Source: Apium graveolens (taxonomy: Eukaryota > Streptophyta > Magnoliopsida > Apiales > Apiaceae). Taken from it: DNA of 64,000 bases. The position numbers and the translations under genes were made by a program. The stretch's first letter is position 1; the number at the start of each line of letters is the position of its first letter. The DNA is taken from the NCBI RefSeq assembly GCF_009905375.1, contig NC_133653.1, positions 83,464,911-83,528,910 of the forward strand. Reading direction: 5' to 3'. The notes beneath the pieces were generated by a model that was not told the origin of the DNA, did not search any database, and saw only the letters and a list, made by a program, of their open reading frames with translations. Positions 1 to 12,725 of the stretch are shown here, in pieces.

Positions 1-2583
1 TCACCAATTTGATAAATGGCTGTTCTGAGAGCTTGAATGGATGTTCTTTCAAGTCCATCACCAAGTCTGATAACCTTAGGATGTGAAGAGTTTTCATTAT
101 AACATAACCATCTTCCTTTCAGAATAACTTCCACCTTAGCAGAATTCTTCAGCATAGAAATTTCTTTTCCATCACCTTCAGTAATCATTGGACTGTAATG
201 AGAAGTCTTTGTACCAGAGATTCTGAATAGATCTCTTATAGCCTTCAAAATGTATTCTGACCATCTTCTTGTAACATCAGATTTTACTTCCAGAAGATAA
301 TGAAAATGTTGAAGTTCTCTGATAGACTTATTTAGTACATCAGTATCAGCTAATCTATAAGTCCTTCTATCATTGAGAAATAAGATCAATTTCTCTTTTA
401 AATTCTCCTTATCATGAGCATCTATCACAACTTGAGCAGATAATACCTTATCAAGGTGCCTTTGTTTGATTTGTTCATATGGTTTGTCAGTCAACATGAA
501 AGGATCTCTTAGGGTAACCTCTACTCCTGTTTGAATCTTCACTTCGTCAGAACCTAATCTAGCTCTATCTCTAGGTTGCTTGGCTCTCAACCCAAATGTA
601 GCGAGTTGATTAATCACGAGATTGGATTTTGGTTCAACTGGAGTTGCTTTCTTCCATAACAGCTTCTTCTTATCAGCAATTATCATTTTACCCAAATCAA
701 CTTGAGCATTGTCAATAGTTGATGTCTTGATAGCTTGATCAGAATTTGATGTTTCTTCTGTACCTTCCTGTCCTTTATTCTGAACAACAACTTGAGCAGT
801 GTCAGAGGTTATTTTAGAATCTTCATTTATCTTTTTTCTTTTCAGAATTTGAACAGTTTCATCTTCAATAAGATTATCATCAGTTACTTGAACCATTTTA
901 CATACTGGTTTCATCAGATCTTGAGAAGTTTTCAAGTCCAGTGACTTGGTTGGTTCATAAATTTTTCCTTTCTCTTTTTCTTTGGGATCACTCTCAGTCT
1001 GTGATCTAGTCTTGATCTTTGAAGTTTCAGAATTTGACTTTTCCTTGATCACAATGCCTTTTTCCTTAGGCCTTGGAGGTTTCTTTGCATCAAAAGCTTT
1101 AGACTTAGAATTTGACTTTTCAGCAGCAAATCTAGCTTCTTGCTTCCTTGAGAGTTTCTAAATCCATTCCTGGATTGTGTTTCAGAAATAATCTTCTTGC
1201 TATCTCCTCATCAAGTGTCTGGATTTTAGGATCTTTGTAATAAACAGTAGTCTACTTCCCCTTTAACTTCAGAGTTTGCAAAAACCTCTGAGAGTCTTCA
1301 GATCCTGACTGAATCAGAATATCAGAATTTGACATCAAACTTTGCTTATCACCAATTGACTTCAGTCTTTGAGCATTCACAGCATCAGAACTTGACTTGT
1401 TCTGAATATAATATTTTTCTTGAACTTTTCTTTGACCTCTGCTCTTTTCAGAGTTTCCCTGGTCATCACCTTTATCATCATTTTTCTTCAGTTCTTGAGT
1501 AGGTGAGCATTTGGACTTAACTACCTTCTCCCCCTTTTTGGCATCATCAGGAAGTAAAAGAGAAAGAAGAAGTTCAACTAAAGATTGGATTTCATCCAAT
1601 TGAGCTTTCTGAGAAGCTTGATTAGCCAGGATCTTAACAATTTGGGTCTGTTGCTTCTTTTGAGTTTTCTCAATGGCTGTAACTTTTTCAGAAATAGGTC
1701 TGATATACCTGTTCTTGTCAAGCTTGATCTGTATATTTAGCTTATCAGCTTGTTCTTTGAGTGTATCAACCTTTTCATCTGTAGAAGTATGTAGACCTTG
1801 AAGATGTTTTGTAGACAGAGCTGTGATCTTGAATTGTGTCTTGAAATCAGCATTTGTGAGCAACTCATCAGCTTTTGCAATATGCTCTGTCAGAACTTCA
1901 GAACATGGAATAAAATCTGATTTATTCCACTTCTTGGTCCATTCAACACCTCTGTGAGTATCCTCCCAAGGAATATGTGCTTCATTTTTAACAAATTTCT
2001 TCACCAATTCTTCCTCGCCCAGAGTAGGTACTGGAATCTCAACAGAAACACTATCATCAGAACTTGAGGAAGACTCATTCTGTTCTGATAGCTCAACAGT
2101 GTGTGAAGCAACTGGAGATTCAGGAATAACATCATCTAAATTCTGATCAGCAGAATTTATCTCCAGAGCTGGTGTCTTTGATGTAGATGGAGCTTCTAGA
2201 TAAAGAACTTTAGGTATATTCAAATTATGAATATCTATTTCAGAATTGTCAGTTTGTTCTTTAGCATCATCTGTAGCTTTAATAGGAGAGACAAGAGGGG
2301 TAACAACTGTGTCATTAGCAGTGTCTTTTGCTTGAGCTGGAAGGGCTTCAATGATAATTGGTTCTTGTGAGATCAGAGATTCCTGACCCCCTTCCTCAGC
2401 TTCTTCAGTATCTTCTGATATAGCCTTAGCCAAATACCTCCTAGCCTTCATTTTTTTCAATCTCCTTGCCAATGAAGGAGTTACTTCAGCAGCATCAGAA
2501 TTTACCGATTTCCTTTTCAAAGTATCAGAACTTTGAGCTGCTTTCTCTTTCTGAGAAGTAACATTCTCAGCTTTAATTATCAC
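1..2583 (-). pseudogene. Extra 3' ORF of outer copia element, broken, C-terminus off window
   Basis: This ORF lies downstream of RNase H, where Sireviruses may carry an 'envelope-like' ORF. The open part 1252-2583 gives 443 residues with a basic stretch near residue 45 (RRLKKMKARR), acidic Ser-rich segments near 170, and a coiled-coil-like stretch near 290-345 rich in Lys, Gln and Leu. It stops at the sequence LKLKGK where the inner copy reads on, and the homology continues in shifted frames to position 1. Compared with the inner copy (5395-13607) it lacks the N-terminal third, apparently by a deletion near 2610. I see no signal peptide or membrane segment, so an envelope role is not supported. 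Function unknown. Confidence 0.75.
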
Positions 2584-4037
2584 AGGTTTAGATGCATGAA
2601 CTCGTGCTTCAATTGTTTCCTCAAATCATCAAAATTTATTATTGACCATTATTGAATCAAAACATTCATCACAGGATAAAGTTAAAAATCGATGAAGTAA
2701 ATATTAACAATTACTGTGCACATGCAGTTTTTCAAAAAATACACGTTAACCACTAACCCATAATGATTATGACTGTTTTTGTCTCACCCAAATTTATTCT
2801 GATTTAAATATGATTATTTCAGATATTATCACAAATAAGTCAAGTAAAGAAAAATGCCACGTAAGCATCAAAGATTCCATCAGGATTTAATATCAGAACT
2901 TAACTTATATCAGATTTTAACAGTCATCAGAACATGGCTTCTGTACTCAAGAAGTCAAAATCTTTTTCTGTGATTCTTCATACAAATACTGACTTGTTTT
3001 CTTCAGAGTTTAATCATCAGAACTTCCATCAGAACTTGTCCTCAGAATTTACAAATGACACTTAACTATTTGTCAAAAACAACTTAATCACCACAGTAAT
3101 TTTCATCATTCATATGGAGTGAAACCGTGTGTGCATTCAGCAAAATATCATATAAAGATTAAAGTCTGATTAACTTCAGTACATCTTAGAAATAAGGCAT
3201 AACTAAGAAAAATGCTTAAAATCTGTCATCAGTCATGATGTCTACTATAGAACAAATTTATGCAAGAGTCCACCTCAACTGTTTGTGCTCATTTTATGCA
3301 TCTTTTAAAATTCCTTTTTACAGTGGCTTCTCAATGTAATTGAGTCACGACTGCTTATCAGAATTTATGCTGTTATCAGTGTATTTCTCCAATAATCATA
3401 GAGTGTGAAAAGTCACCAAGAAATTTTTTGCTTTTCTAATGCATATTACTTAATACCAGCAATGCACTTGGGTCTTCCCTTCCACATTTTTACTCTAGAT
3501 CTCAAAGGAGTACCTGACTTTTATTCTTTTCTTTTCTTTTGATAAGTGAGGCTTATCAGCACTTAGTTCATTCTTAAGATTTACTGACATCAGAATTTGA
3601 CAGATAAGAAACACGAATCTAGTTTGTGACTTAGTAATAAGATACACAAAGTAAATTTGACTAAGCTCAATATCAGAATCTGCTTGTGTTAATGAGTTTC
3701 CACATAAACAACTAATTCAAACATGGGATTTCTAGTATGTTAAAGACTACTAGGTCCGCATCTAGCACAGTTATCATCATAGGATTGAATAGCCACAGAA
3801 CATTCAAAACACTTATCAGAGTATATAAATCCACATCAGATAACAATCAACATTTAATGAATTTTCAAATTAAGCACAAATTACATATAGATAATACAAT
3901 CTGTAAACACTGATCATAAAGTCTGATGCATGAGAACAAAAACTAAGCAGATTTAGAGAAAGAACCTGAAACCATTCCAAGTTCATTTACCAATCTTATA
4001 AAAGTAGCTTCACATAGTGGTTTTGTGAAGATATCTG
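2584..4037 (-). other. Non-coding spacer between pol and extra ORF, outer element
   Basis: No gene is seen. The stretch aligns by eye, segment by segment, with 13650-15080 of the inner element, including shared runs such as GTGCTCATTTTATGCATC and TGATAAGTGAGGCTTATCA. It is rich in the words TCAGAACTT and TCAGAATTT (for example at 2898, 3015-3050, 3358 and 3590). The region may hold the leader or promoter of the extra ORF, but the sequence shows no clear TATA box. Confidence 0.7.
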
Positions 4038-4569
4038 CTAACTGTTGATCTGTTGGACAAAATGCAATTCCACTGTACCTTCATCCACATGTTCCCTTAT
4101 GAAATGGTACCTAATGATGATGTGCTTTGTCATTGAGTGTTGAACTGGATTACCTGTCATAGCAATAGCACTTTGATTATCACAGTAAATAGGGATTTTA
4201 GAAAATTCTAACCCATAATCCAGTAACTGATTCTTCATCCAAAGAATCTGTGCACAACAACTTCCTGCAGCAACATATTCTGCTTCTGCAGTTGATGTAG
4301 AAATTGATTTTTGTTTCTTGCTAAACCAAGAAACCAATCTGCCTCCAAGAAATTGGCAGCTTCCACTAGTGCTTTTCCTGTCTATTTTGCATCCTGCAAA
4401 ATCTGCATCTGAGTAACCAATTAGCTTAAAATCTGATTCCCTAGGATATCACAATCCTAGATCAGTTGTACCCTTAAGGTACTTGAAAATTCTTTTCATA
4501 ACTATTAAGTGAGGTTCTCTTGGATCAACCTGAAATCTTGCACAAAGACAGGTAGCATACATGATATCA
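4038..4569 (-). pseudogene. RT end and RNase H of outer copia element
   Basis: The end of RT (ARFQVDPREPHL, IFKYLKGT) is followed by an in-frame TGA at 4449-4451 and then by the RNase H domain. Acidic residues of copia RNase H are visible in SDADFAG, STAEAEY and YCDNQSA. The late motif normally read as TKHIDIRYHF has Ile in place of its Asp (KHIIIRYHF), so a conserved acidic residue is lost. The ORF from 4337 ends at 4038 with a stop after QQIN. The domain would degrade the RNA of the RNA-DNA hybrid in the virus-like particle. The 5' part of RT lies at 39885-40732, beyond the inner insertion. Confidence 0.85.
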
Positions 4570-4574
4570 GGTCT

Positions 4575-5189
4575 TGTTAGGTCACACACACTGTAGAAGG
4601 GGGTTGAATACAATGTATAGTACAATCAAATCGAATTAAGAACACAAGTATGTAACACATAATAATCTTATTAATAAAACAGTATTACAATGGAACTGTT
4701 CTCTCTCAGTGATGAACAAATATCACGAGAGCTGCTAGGGTTACAATGAATAATATTCTCGATTAAGATAACACTTTTAGTGTAAACCCTATGCAGTGTT
4801 TATATAGATACACAGTTACAAGATAATCTTTTAATTGATATCGAATATAAGTCTGCATCCTAAAATATATCAATTAGTTATGTTTTCCTCCAAGTCTTCT
4901 ATTCTTCATAAAATTCTTCTCCATGCATATCTCTTTTTGTTTTAGTCTTGATCTTCTTTCCTTTTAATCAGTCGCCTTCCTTATCTGAATGTCTTCTTAA
5001 GTCCTGATATTATCTTCTGATGAATATCATCTGATATCTTAAGTTCTGATAACTTAAGTTCTGATATCTTAAGTTCTAACTTCAGTATAAGTACTGATTT
5101 CCAGATAAGTCCTGATTTGTCCTGTTAGTCAAGATCTGAAAACTAAACACAAATCATTATTAGACATGACATCACAAATATATCTAACA
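4575..5189 (-). repeat. 3' LTR of inner copia element
   Basis: 615 bp, TG...CA, near-identical to 39269-39879. On the minus strand a TATA box (CTATATAAACAC) lies near 4797-4808. Upstream of it, around 5035-5090, the U3 has three head-to-tail copies of a roughly 16-bp unit joining AAGTTCTGAT and the palindrome CTTAAG. The left flank is GGTCT (4570-4574). Confidence 0.95.
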
Positions 5190-5204
5190 ATCTCCCCCAA
5201 CTTA
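5190..5204 (-). promoter_or_regulatory. Polypurine tract of inner element
   Basis: Minus-strand AAGTTGGGGGAGAT abuts the 3' LTR. This is the expected primer for plus-strand DNA synthesis in LTR retroelements. Confidence 0.9.
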
Positions 5205-8200
5205 TAAATTAGCATAATATACAAGTTCAATAGATATTTGATGATGTCAAAAACATTAAGTACAAATGCATATGAGAATTTGACTAGATAACTATAACTC
5301 ACAGTCCTTGTAGCTTTTACCATCCTTAAAGTCTGATATCAGCTTTAGCCTGTATATCCTTCAGAATTTAACAGTTGTAGTCCTTGACTTGGCTTCAGTG
5401 TGTGATCTCTCTAATGTCAGGAGTTGTTCTGAGATAGTTCTTCAGAAGAGTTCTCTCAGCATATTCAAGTTCATTTATCATCCTCCTTTTAGCATCTTTA
5501 AGTTCAGCTGTATCTTCTCCTGTTTGAAAGATAGCAGCCCTGAGATCATTAATCTTTGATTTTCTTATATTCTGATCCAGTCTGATCAGATAAGCTTTAT
5601 CAGACTCCAAATTAAATTCAACACCCTTAATACCCAGAAAAGTAGTGATATTGGCAGTATTGGGCTTCATCTCAACTAAATCACCATTGTAATCTCTGTA
5701 CTTAGGATAGTATGGCCTGTCAGACTTTATAGAGTAGAGTTTCTTCTGTCTCTCAATATCAGTCCTTAAGTATCTGGCAGCACCATCTGTTGATCTGTTT
5801 TTCACTTGTAGTAGAAATTGCACATGTTGCAATTCTTCAAAATACTTCAAATGAATAACATCCTTTCTTATCTGGAATACCCTCCCATCTGTCATAAAGT
5901 ATAGCATGATGTCTTCTTTTAGCACAGTGTGGTAGACCATTCGTACAGACTCCAGTTGATTCAATCTTTCAGGAGTTGTTCCCACTCCTGGTTCACTCAA
6001 AGAGGTTGGATCAGAGGTAGTAATATTTATTCTCTTTTCTTCAGAACTACTTAATCCTGATTTATCTCTAGTTTCCTTCCCTCGAATAACTCTTGCTTCA
6101 AAACCACTTGATGTAGTCTTCAAAGGTTGAGTAGATTGTTGAGCTTTAGTAAACCCAGGTAGTAGAATTTTTGAAGGTTTAACATGAGCAATGTTAGAGG
6201 TTTTCTTTCCTTTATCTTCTGATATCAAGACAACTTGAGCTCTGTCAGAGGTTGCTTGCTTCATTGTAATATCAGAATTTACTAAGTCCTGATCTTGAAC
6301 AACATGAGCTCTGTCAGAGGTAGTTTGAATATTCTTCCTCTTCTTCAAAATCAGACTAATATCTTCATCAGAATTTACTTGTTCATCCATGGTTGGCAGA
6401 TAGATTTTTACAGAATCATCAACTTTAGCTTTGCCCTTGAACCTTGGATCTACCTCTATTTGTGATTTGGCTTTGAATTCGAATTTGGTTACCTCAGAGT
6501 TTGTTTTCTCTTTAATCACAATGCCCTTAGGCTTTGGAGGTTTCTTTGCAGTAGTATAAGCTTTAGACTTGGATTTGACATTTTCTGCTTTAAGTCTGGC
6601 TTCTTCTTCCTTCAAACTTTCAAAGTCCATTCCTAGATTGTCTTTGAGAAATAATCTTTTTGAAATTTCTTCATCCAGCTTCTGTATCTTGGGGTCTTGA
6701 TAGTAGACTGTTGTTTCCTTCCCCTTAAGCTTCAGTGTTTGCATAAACTTCTGTGATTCTTGACTTTCACCTTATATCAGAACATCAGGCTTAGTCAGAA
6801 CTTGTTTATCAGAACTTATTCTTCTATCAGCATCAGAGCTTGATTTCTGTGTAGAAGTTCCTGCTTTCCTAGATGAAGAGCCTTTGCCTTGACCATGACC
6901 TCTACCCTTTTCAGAGTTTCCCTGGTCATCATTTCCATCATCCTTACCCTGCAGTGGTTGATCAGTTTTGCATTTGGACTTAATCACTTTCTCCCCCTTT
7001 TTGGCATCATCAGGTAGTTGGAGAGAGAAGTAATTCCACTGAAGATTGGATTTCATTTAGTTGAACTTGTTGAGAAGCTTGATTCTTCAGTACTTAGGCA
7101 ATCTGAGCTTGCTGTTTCTCCTGAGCTTTCTCAATAGCCTCAACTCTGTTAAAGGTAGGCTTGAAAAACCTGTTCTTATCCGGTTTAACATTCATGTCTT
7201 GCTGAATCAGTGTTTCTTGAATTTTGTTCACCTTGGCTTGAGTTATTGAGTGTTGACCTTGAAGGTTCCTTGTACTCAATGCAGTAACTCTGAGCTGTGC
7301 TTTGAAGTCATCATTCACCAGCATCTCATCAGCTTTAGCCAGGTGCTCAGCAAAAATATTTGCAGTAGGAACAAAATCAACTTTGTTCCACTCCTTGATC
7401 AATTCTTTTCCTCTGGAGGTTTCACTCCAAGGTACTGGTGCATCCTCTTTCACAAACTTCTTAATCAAATCAGCTTTACCAACTGTTTATGGAGGTGCAT
7501 GTCCTGAAGGACCAGCTGCATCAACATTTTCATTTGTAGCAGCTTCACCAGTATTTTCAGCATTAATTTCAACAGAACTTGCAGAATCTTCAGTATCATT
7601 ATCTTGTGATAGAATAATTGTATGTGAAGCAATAGAAGATTCATCTGCATTAACATCATCATCTAGCAGTGGAGTTACCGGTGGAGTTTGCTGAGGAATG
7701 GTTGGAGCTTCCAAGTACAGAACCTCAGGCACATTCAAGTTGTGAATATCTATTTCAGCACTTGTACCTGGATAATCAGCATGTACTGGAGAGTGAATAT
7801 GAGACATAGCAGGTGTAGGCATTGGTGATGTAGCAGTCTCTGGCTCTTGATTTGGAGATTGTGGAGCTTCAGTAAATTCTGGTTCAACACTGGGAAGAGA
7901 TTCAATCACAACTTGTTCTTTTGAGATCAGAGATTCCTGACCTCCTTCCTTAGCTGATGCTTCCACTCCTTCAGAGATAGACTCTTCTACAACCCTCCTT
8001 GCTCTTTGTTTCTTTTGTCTCTTTGCTGGTGGAGAGACTTTGGGAGCTTTGTCATCAAAATGTATCTTTCTAAGCCTTTTGAGGGGCCTAGAACTCCCAG
8101 TTTCCTTTATTTTCTGAGGAGACACTTCCTCAGCTGCTTCAGCAACAGGTTCTGATGGTTGAACCCGTGCCTCATCATCAGATTCATCTGTTAAAATCAT

Positions 8201-9187
8201 CTTCCTTCTTTTCTGCTGTGACTGAGGTACTTTCTTAGTCCTCTTTGCTCTAGAAGAAGAAGGTTGCACTGTAGGTGCCGATGGTTGATTGGTATGTTCT
8301 GATGTTTGTGATTGCTGTGTTTGGGTGGTGGTTGGTTCTGATGGCTGTTGTGTGTTGGTGGGTTGGACATCATGATATATCAATATTTAGGTAGCAACAT
8401 CAACATTTACAAAGGCTTGCTTTACTGATAAAGGAATTCTAAGGGGTCTCAAAACTCCCTTCTTGTTGTCAGCAGTTATAAGATCAGTAAAAACACTCTT
8501 AGCCAATCTAAATGGTTCCATCTGTTCACTTTCTAATTGTGGTTCTTCTGAAGTACAATGACTGTAGATTAACTGACAAAACCTAGCAAAGTAAACTACA
8601 TTCCTGTCCTCTTTCATTCTATCACCTATAAAATATAACACAGTCTTTGCATAATCAAAATGAGACTGGTTTAGGAATGCATACCAAATTTGTTGTGTCA
8701 GAATAGGAATGGCATCCAAATTTGAGCACTTGTTGGCAAACGTCTTCGTGATACAATCGAAGAAGAAGCTCCATTCCTTTCGAATATATGGGCATTTGAG
8801 TTGACCCAACTTAGCCAAACTCTGTTCATACCCAAGATTAGCCATCATTTGTTGTAGCAATGGCTCCTCCACAGCAGAACTGAATTGACAGTTTTCAGGT
8901 AGGTGTAAAGCTTTTCGAACTGTTGCCGGAGTAACAACATACTCAACCTCCTGTGCTGTAAACACGATACTTGGAGTCCCATTCTTACCACCATCATCAT
9001 AGAAACCAGTTCGCCAGAACGTCAGAACTTGAGTTCCAGAAAAGTTGCTGGCTGCGTCAAATCGAACCCAATTTCACTATGAGATAAGAAATCCTAAATA
9101 AAATGAAGTTCCGAAGGAGCTTCACTCTTAGTGAGTGTGACGCCCTCAATCTCGGGGTTAGGAAATGAGGACTTACACTCCTCTATT

Positions 9188-9484
9188 CTAATAATAAAAT
9201 ATGCATAAACCCCGATTAGCTACTAACAGGATCAACAGGATAAAGTATGAGACAAGATTACAACTACCAATCACAGAATATAACTTACAAACCCAAAATA
9301 TTATTAAATGATCAATATCGATTCCGGCTGGGAACCGACAGATAACCCATGGTATCTTTAAACACCACTTTCTAGGCGCGAGCTCACTCATAACCTGTAC
9401 TACCTGCTCTGGCAACTGGAAGCCCTCAACACGATAGGGACCACCAGGTACGCTCTTACGAGCAGTGCGCCTAAGTCTGGCCAT
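9188..9484 (-). CDS. Small LTR-encoded ORF with histone H3 tail-like N-terminus
   Basis: 98 codons from ATG at 9484. The first residues, MARLRRTARKSVPGG, resemble the start of histone H3 (M-A-R-x-x-x-T-A-R-K-S, then G-G), including the A-R-K-S context of lysine 9. After about residue 65 the translation turns hydrophobic and is probably read-through of non-coding LTR. A splice acceptor-like CATGGCAG lies just upstream (9497-9504), so the ATG could be in a spliced leader exon. It sits near the 3' end of the LTR, the same place as the ORF at 27132-27221. No function is known to me, and coding status is uncertain. Confidence 0.35.
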   Translation of the reverse strand: MARLRRTARKSVPGGPYRVEGFQLPEQVVQVMSELAPRKWCLKIPWVICRFPAGIDIDHLIIFWVCKLYSVIGSCNLVSYFILLILLVANRGLCIFYY

Positions 9485-12400
9485 CTTCTTGCTTAACTGC
9501 CATGGTTAGATTAAGACAAAATAATGAGTATAAAACTCAGCAAGTAACTATATAGCAGTTCTACAATAACAATTCTCAATATACTTTGAACAAACTAGGG
9601 CATTCTATTTTAGCTAATCTAGGTGGCAGATTTCCATATATTCATTTTTGATTTCTTTGGGATAAGGAAAGGTATCCGAAGAATAGTTGGGCTTTCAAGA
9701 ATCAAGGCTCGAAACAGGATGAAAGCCGACATTCAACACAAATCATTATAGGATCAAAATAGATCTTACGATAGAGGAAAGCAACAGTATTTCAAGATAT
9801 AGAATCATTCATATGATCAACAATTTCAGGAATCAGGGTTCTGAGCCTTAAGCTCCACAATAACATAATCAGCTCTTTTCAAAATAGTATAAAACATTTT
9901 CATTTCCAGAAATCAATTTACTGAATAAAAGTTTCAGTTCCCTTTTTAAATAGTCATTTAGAACCCTTGATTGGATCACTTATCTTTCCATTTCATTATA
10001 TACGGGTGATCAGCCCGTATCGACCTCCATTCCGGTCTTTAAGGTACCATTCGGCATAATTTCAGCCTTAAATTGGACTAGTCCCACTAGCCTCTTACCA
10101 TGACTAGACTAGTCCCACTAGCCTCTTACGTCTCAATCCAATCCATCAGGAATTCATTTGGAAAACCTTGAGTTGGAAAACAATAGGTTTTCTAAAATTT
10201 ATTTTATCATTACCAAGCCTTTGAAATCATTTGGACTCTTTCAAGTCGAAACTCATTCTTAATTCAGATTTTAAAGAAACAAAGTTCAGGGAGTGAATCA
10301 AAGATACGCAAGGAACAATTTTCAAGAATTCTGTATCAAGGATAATAAGGCATTAACTTGAAGGATCAGTAATAATTTAGGGATCATTAGTGTGATCAAG
10401 AGAAACAGGGTATCATTAACAGAGTTATCCAAGATAATTAAAGGTTCAATATGACCATGGCATTATAGGAAACTTGAACAGAAAGGCAGATTATCAAGGG
10501 GTGAAATCAATAGGATTATCAATAACAGGTTATCAAGAATAAAGGATACTTCAAATCAATATCAGGGTTTCATAAAGCAAGGGTTTTATACTTTAGCAGT
10601 TCAATACTCTACATGGTATGAACAACATTTCCTTTATAATCATTTACACAAGTAATCAGAGTTACTTGCCTGAAATTGCTTTCCTGAGGGTTGAACTACT
10701 GCCACCTAGTATACTTTTCCCTTTCCTAGCCCAAATGCCCTCACGCTCCGAATCTACAATAAAAACCAAAACCTTAATTAGATTCCCAACTCTCGTTCCC
10801 GGAACGATCTCTCTATACGATAACTCGATTATATCTTTAACTCGAGTATACGAATATAGCTTATACAGATAAGCACACAGCACATAGCACATAGCACAAT
10901 TCTTTCTCGTAGTTTTCATATCCTTATATACCTAGCAATCAAAGCGTACTCGCTTGACCTAGGCTATTTCTCAAATCACACTAACACCACTCTTTTACGA
11001 GTACTAGACCCATTCACAACCAAACATTTACGTGCATACTATCACTTATATCAATCGACTTAATTCCCTTTTCTTTTATTCCTTAATTCGAATCAAAACA
11101 ACAATCCAATCAAGCAAAATCAAAGATTTTCACATATAACACTCAATCATTCTTTCAATTACCAAAAATCAAGTTTTGACCTTTATTTCTTATGGCCTAT
11201 TCGGCTTTATTGCAAATACCTACCATAGAACCAATCAAATATTCACTTTAATTCATATAAACAAGTATCTCATTTAACAACCTTTAAAGAACCACTCTTC
11301 TTTCTTGTATTCATAAAATTTCGAACCATAATACTACATACATGCTCACATGCAATTCAATTTCAACTTAGCATGATATCAAACACTTTATCTTTACCAC
11401 GTAAGCCAACTCAGTTCCTTAACACAATTGATTTTTTTCTCTAAATTACAACATACATCCATTCATTCATCAAATTAATCTATTTTAATTCAATTTCATT
11501 CGGCAATAACTCAAATTCACATCTCAAGGACAAACCATTGACATGCACATCTTGATCCTTTGTAAAACTAATATGCAATCACTTTTAGGCTATTCATACT
11601 TAGCGTTTACCAAGATCATCTCACAAAAATCAATTCCCTTTCTTATTAACATAAAAAAAAATTCGAACCTAACTTAGCATGCATCAATAATTTCATTCCT
11701 TTTTCAAACTAATAACAATCCATTATTACTTTAATCAAGTTTACTTAAATCAAACAACTTTAAAGATTAAGTCCATTCGGCCTTTTTCAAAAACAAGACA
11801 TGCAACTTGATATTCTTACTCCTTGAATCACAAATCATCCTATTTCTTAACATCAAATCATTAAATCATGCAATCAACCACAATCAACTTGATTTCTTTA
11901 AAATTATAATGGCCATTCGGCCTTTTTTCAACAAAATGCCATGCAACTAGCAAAAACCAACATGCAAGTTCAAAAATCAAGAATTGAGTTTAATCTAAAC
12001 CAAAAGTACTTGATCAATAATAATTTGAACACTCATTCTTTAAATCCGAAACTTTATAACAAATTCTCGAACCACAACTCAACATGCAATCATATTTAAC
12101 ATACACACCTTCAAATCACAATCAAATCCTAATTCAAATCGATACTATAAACATTCATCAAATCATTTGAGTTTAACAACATTTTTAAACCAAGATCAAC
12201 ATTCGGATTCTCTAAAAAAAACAACAAACATGCAACACTCGAAACCAAGTTTTTGAATTATTAGAGCTCAGTCAAAGCATCATAGCTCACCACCAGTTCA
12301 CCGGAGTTCATCACCGGTGGCGGTGGCATTTCAGTGGTGCCCCCATTCGGGGGTTTCCAACCATCAACCACCAATTACTCAAGTAATCACACATGCAACA

Positions 12401-12689
12401 CAATCCTCATTCAAAACACAAGACCCCTTTTTATTTTCATGAAAGCCGAACTCAAAAATCACCAAACTCAACTTTGATCTTTCCCAAAAACTTTAAAATG
12501 GCTACATGCATGAATGAATACAAGTGGATATCTCTATTTCTCACACAATTAGGGTTCTATACCCGAAAATGAGTGAAGAACAAGTGAAAGAGAGTGAAGA
12601 AAGAGAGAGTACCGAGAGGGAGAGAAAAACCAGAGAGAGAGAAAAGAAATGAGAGAAAGAGAGAATGAAGAGGAGGGCTCGGGAAGAAA

Positions 12690-12725
12690 AGAAAAGAGAA
12701 GGAGGTGGGGTGATTTTATATTACC
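12690..12725 (-). promoter_or_regulatory. Core promoter of the solo LTR
   Basis: TATAAAA on the minus strand at 12714-12720, followed by CACCCCACC and then about 150 nt of pyrimidine-rich CT-repeat leader (12560-12705), the usual look of a plant Pol II start. This marks the U3/R boundary of the LTR. Confidence 0.6.

Larger units (their letters stand above)
1..4574 (-). mobile_element. Outer Ty1/copia (Sirevirus-type) element, 3' portion
   Basis: This is the 3' half of a minus-strand copia element. It holds the end of reverse transcriptase, RNase H, a 1.4-kb spacer and an extra ORF that runs off the left edge. It is separated from its 5' half (39880-45588) by the inner element, which begins at 4575. 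The bases GGTCT at 4570-4574 recur at 39880-39884 as a target duplication, and RT reading continues across the two halves. The 3' LTR lies left of the window. Assignment to the Sirevirus lineage rests on the copia domain order plus an extra ORF after RNase H, and on the primer site matching tRNA-Met. Confidence 0.9.

Noticed and set aside
1..2583. Host gene for a Lys/Ser-rich nuclear protein
   Set aside because: A homologous ORF sits at the same place in the inner element, so it belongs to the retroelement.
5129..5323. ORF running out of the 3' LTR of the inner element
   Set aside because: It reads through the polypurine tract into the LTR; its shared C-terminus with the frame at 39819 is just the common LTR end.
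7061..7694. Plus-strand ORFs opposite the inner extra ORF
   Set aside because: They lie antisense to a recognised minus-strand coding block and have no domain; by-products of its composition.
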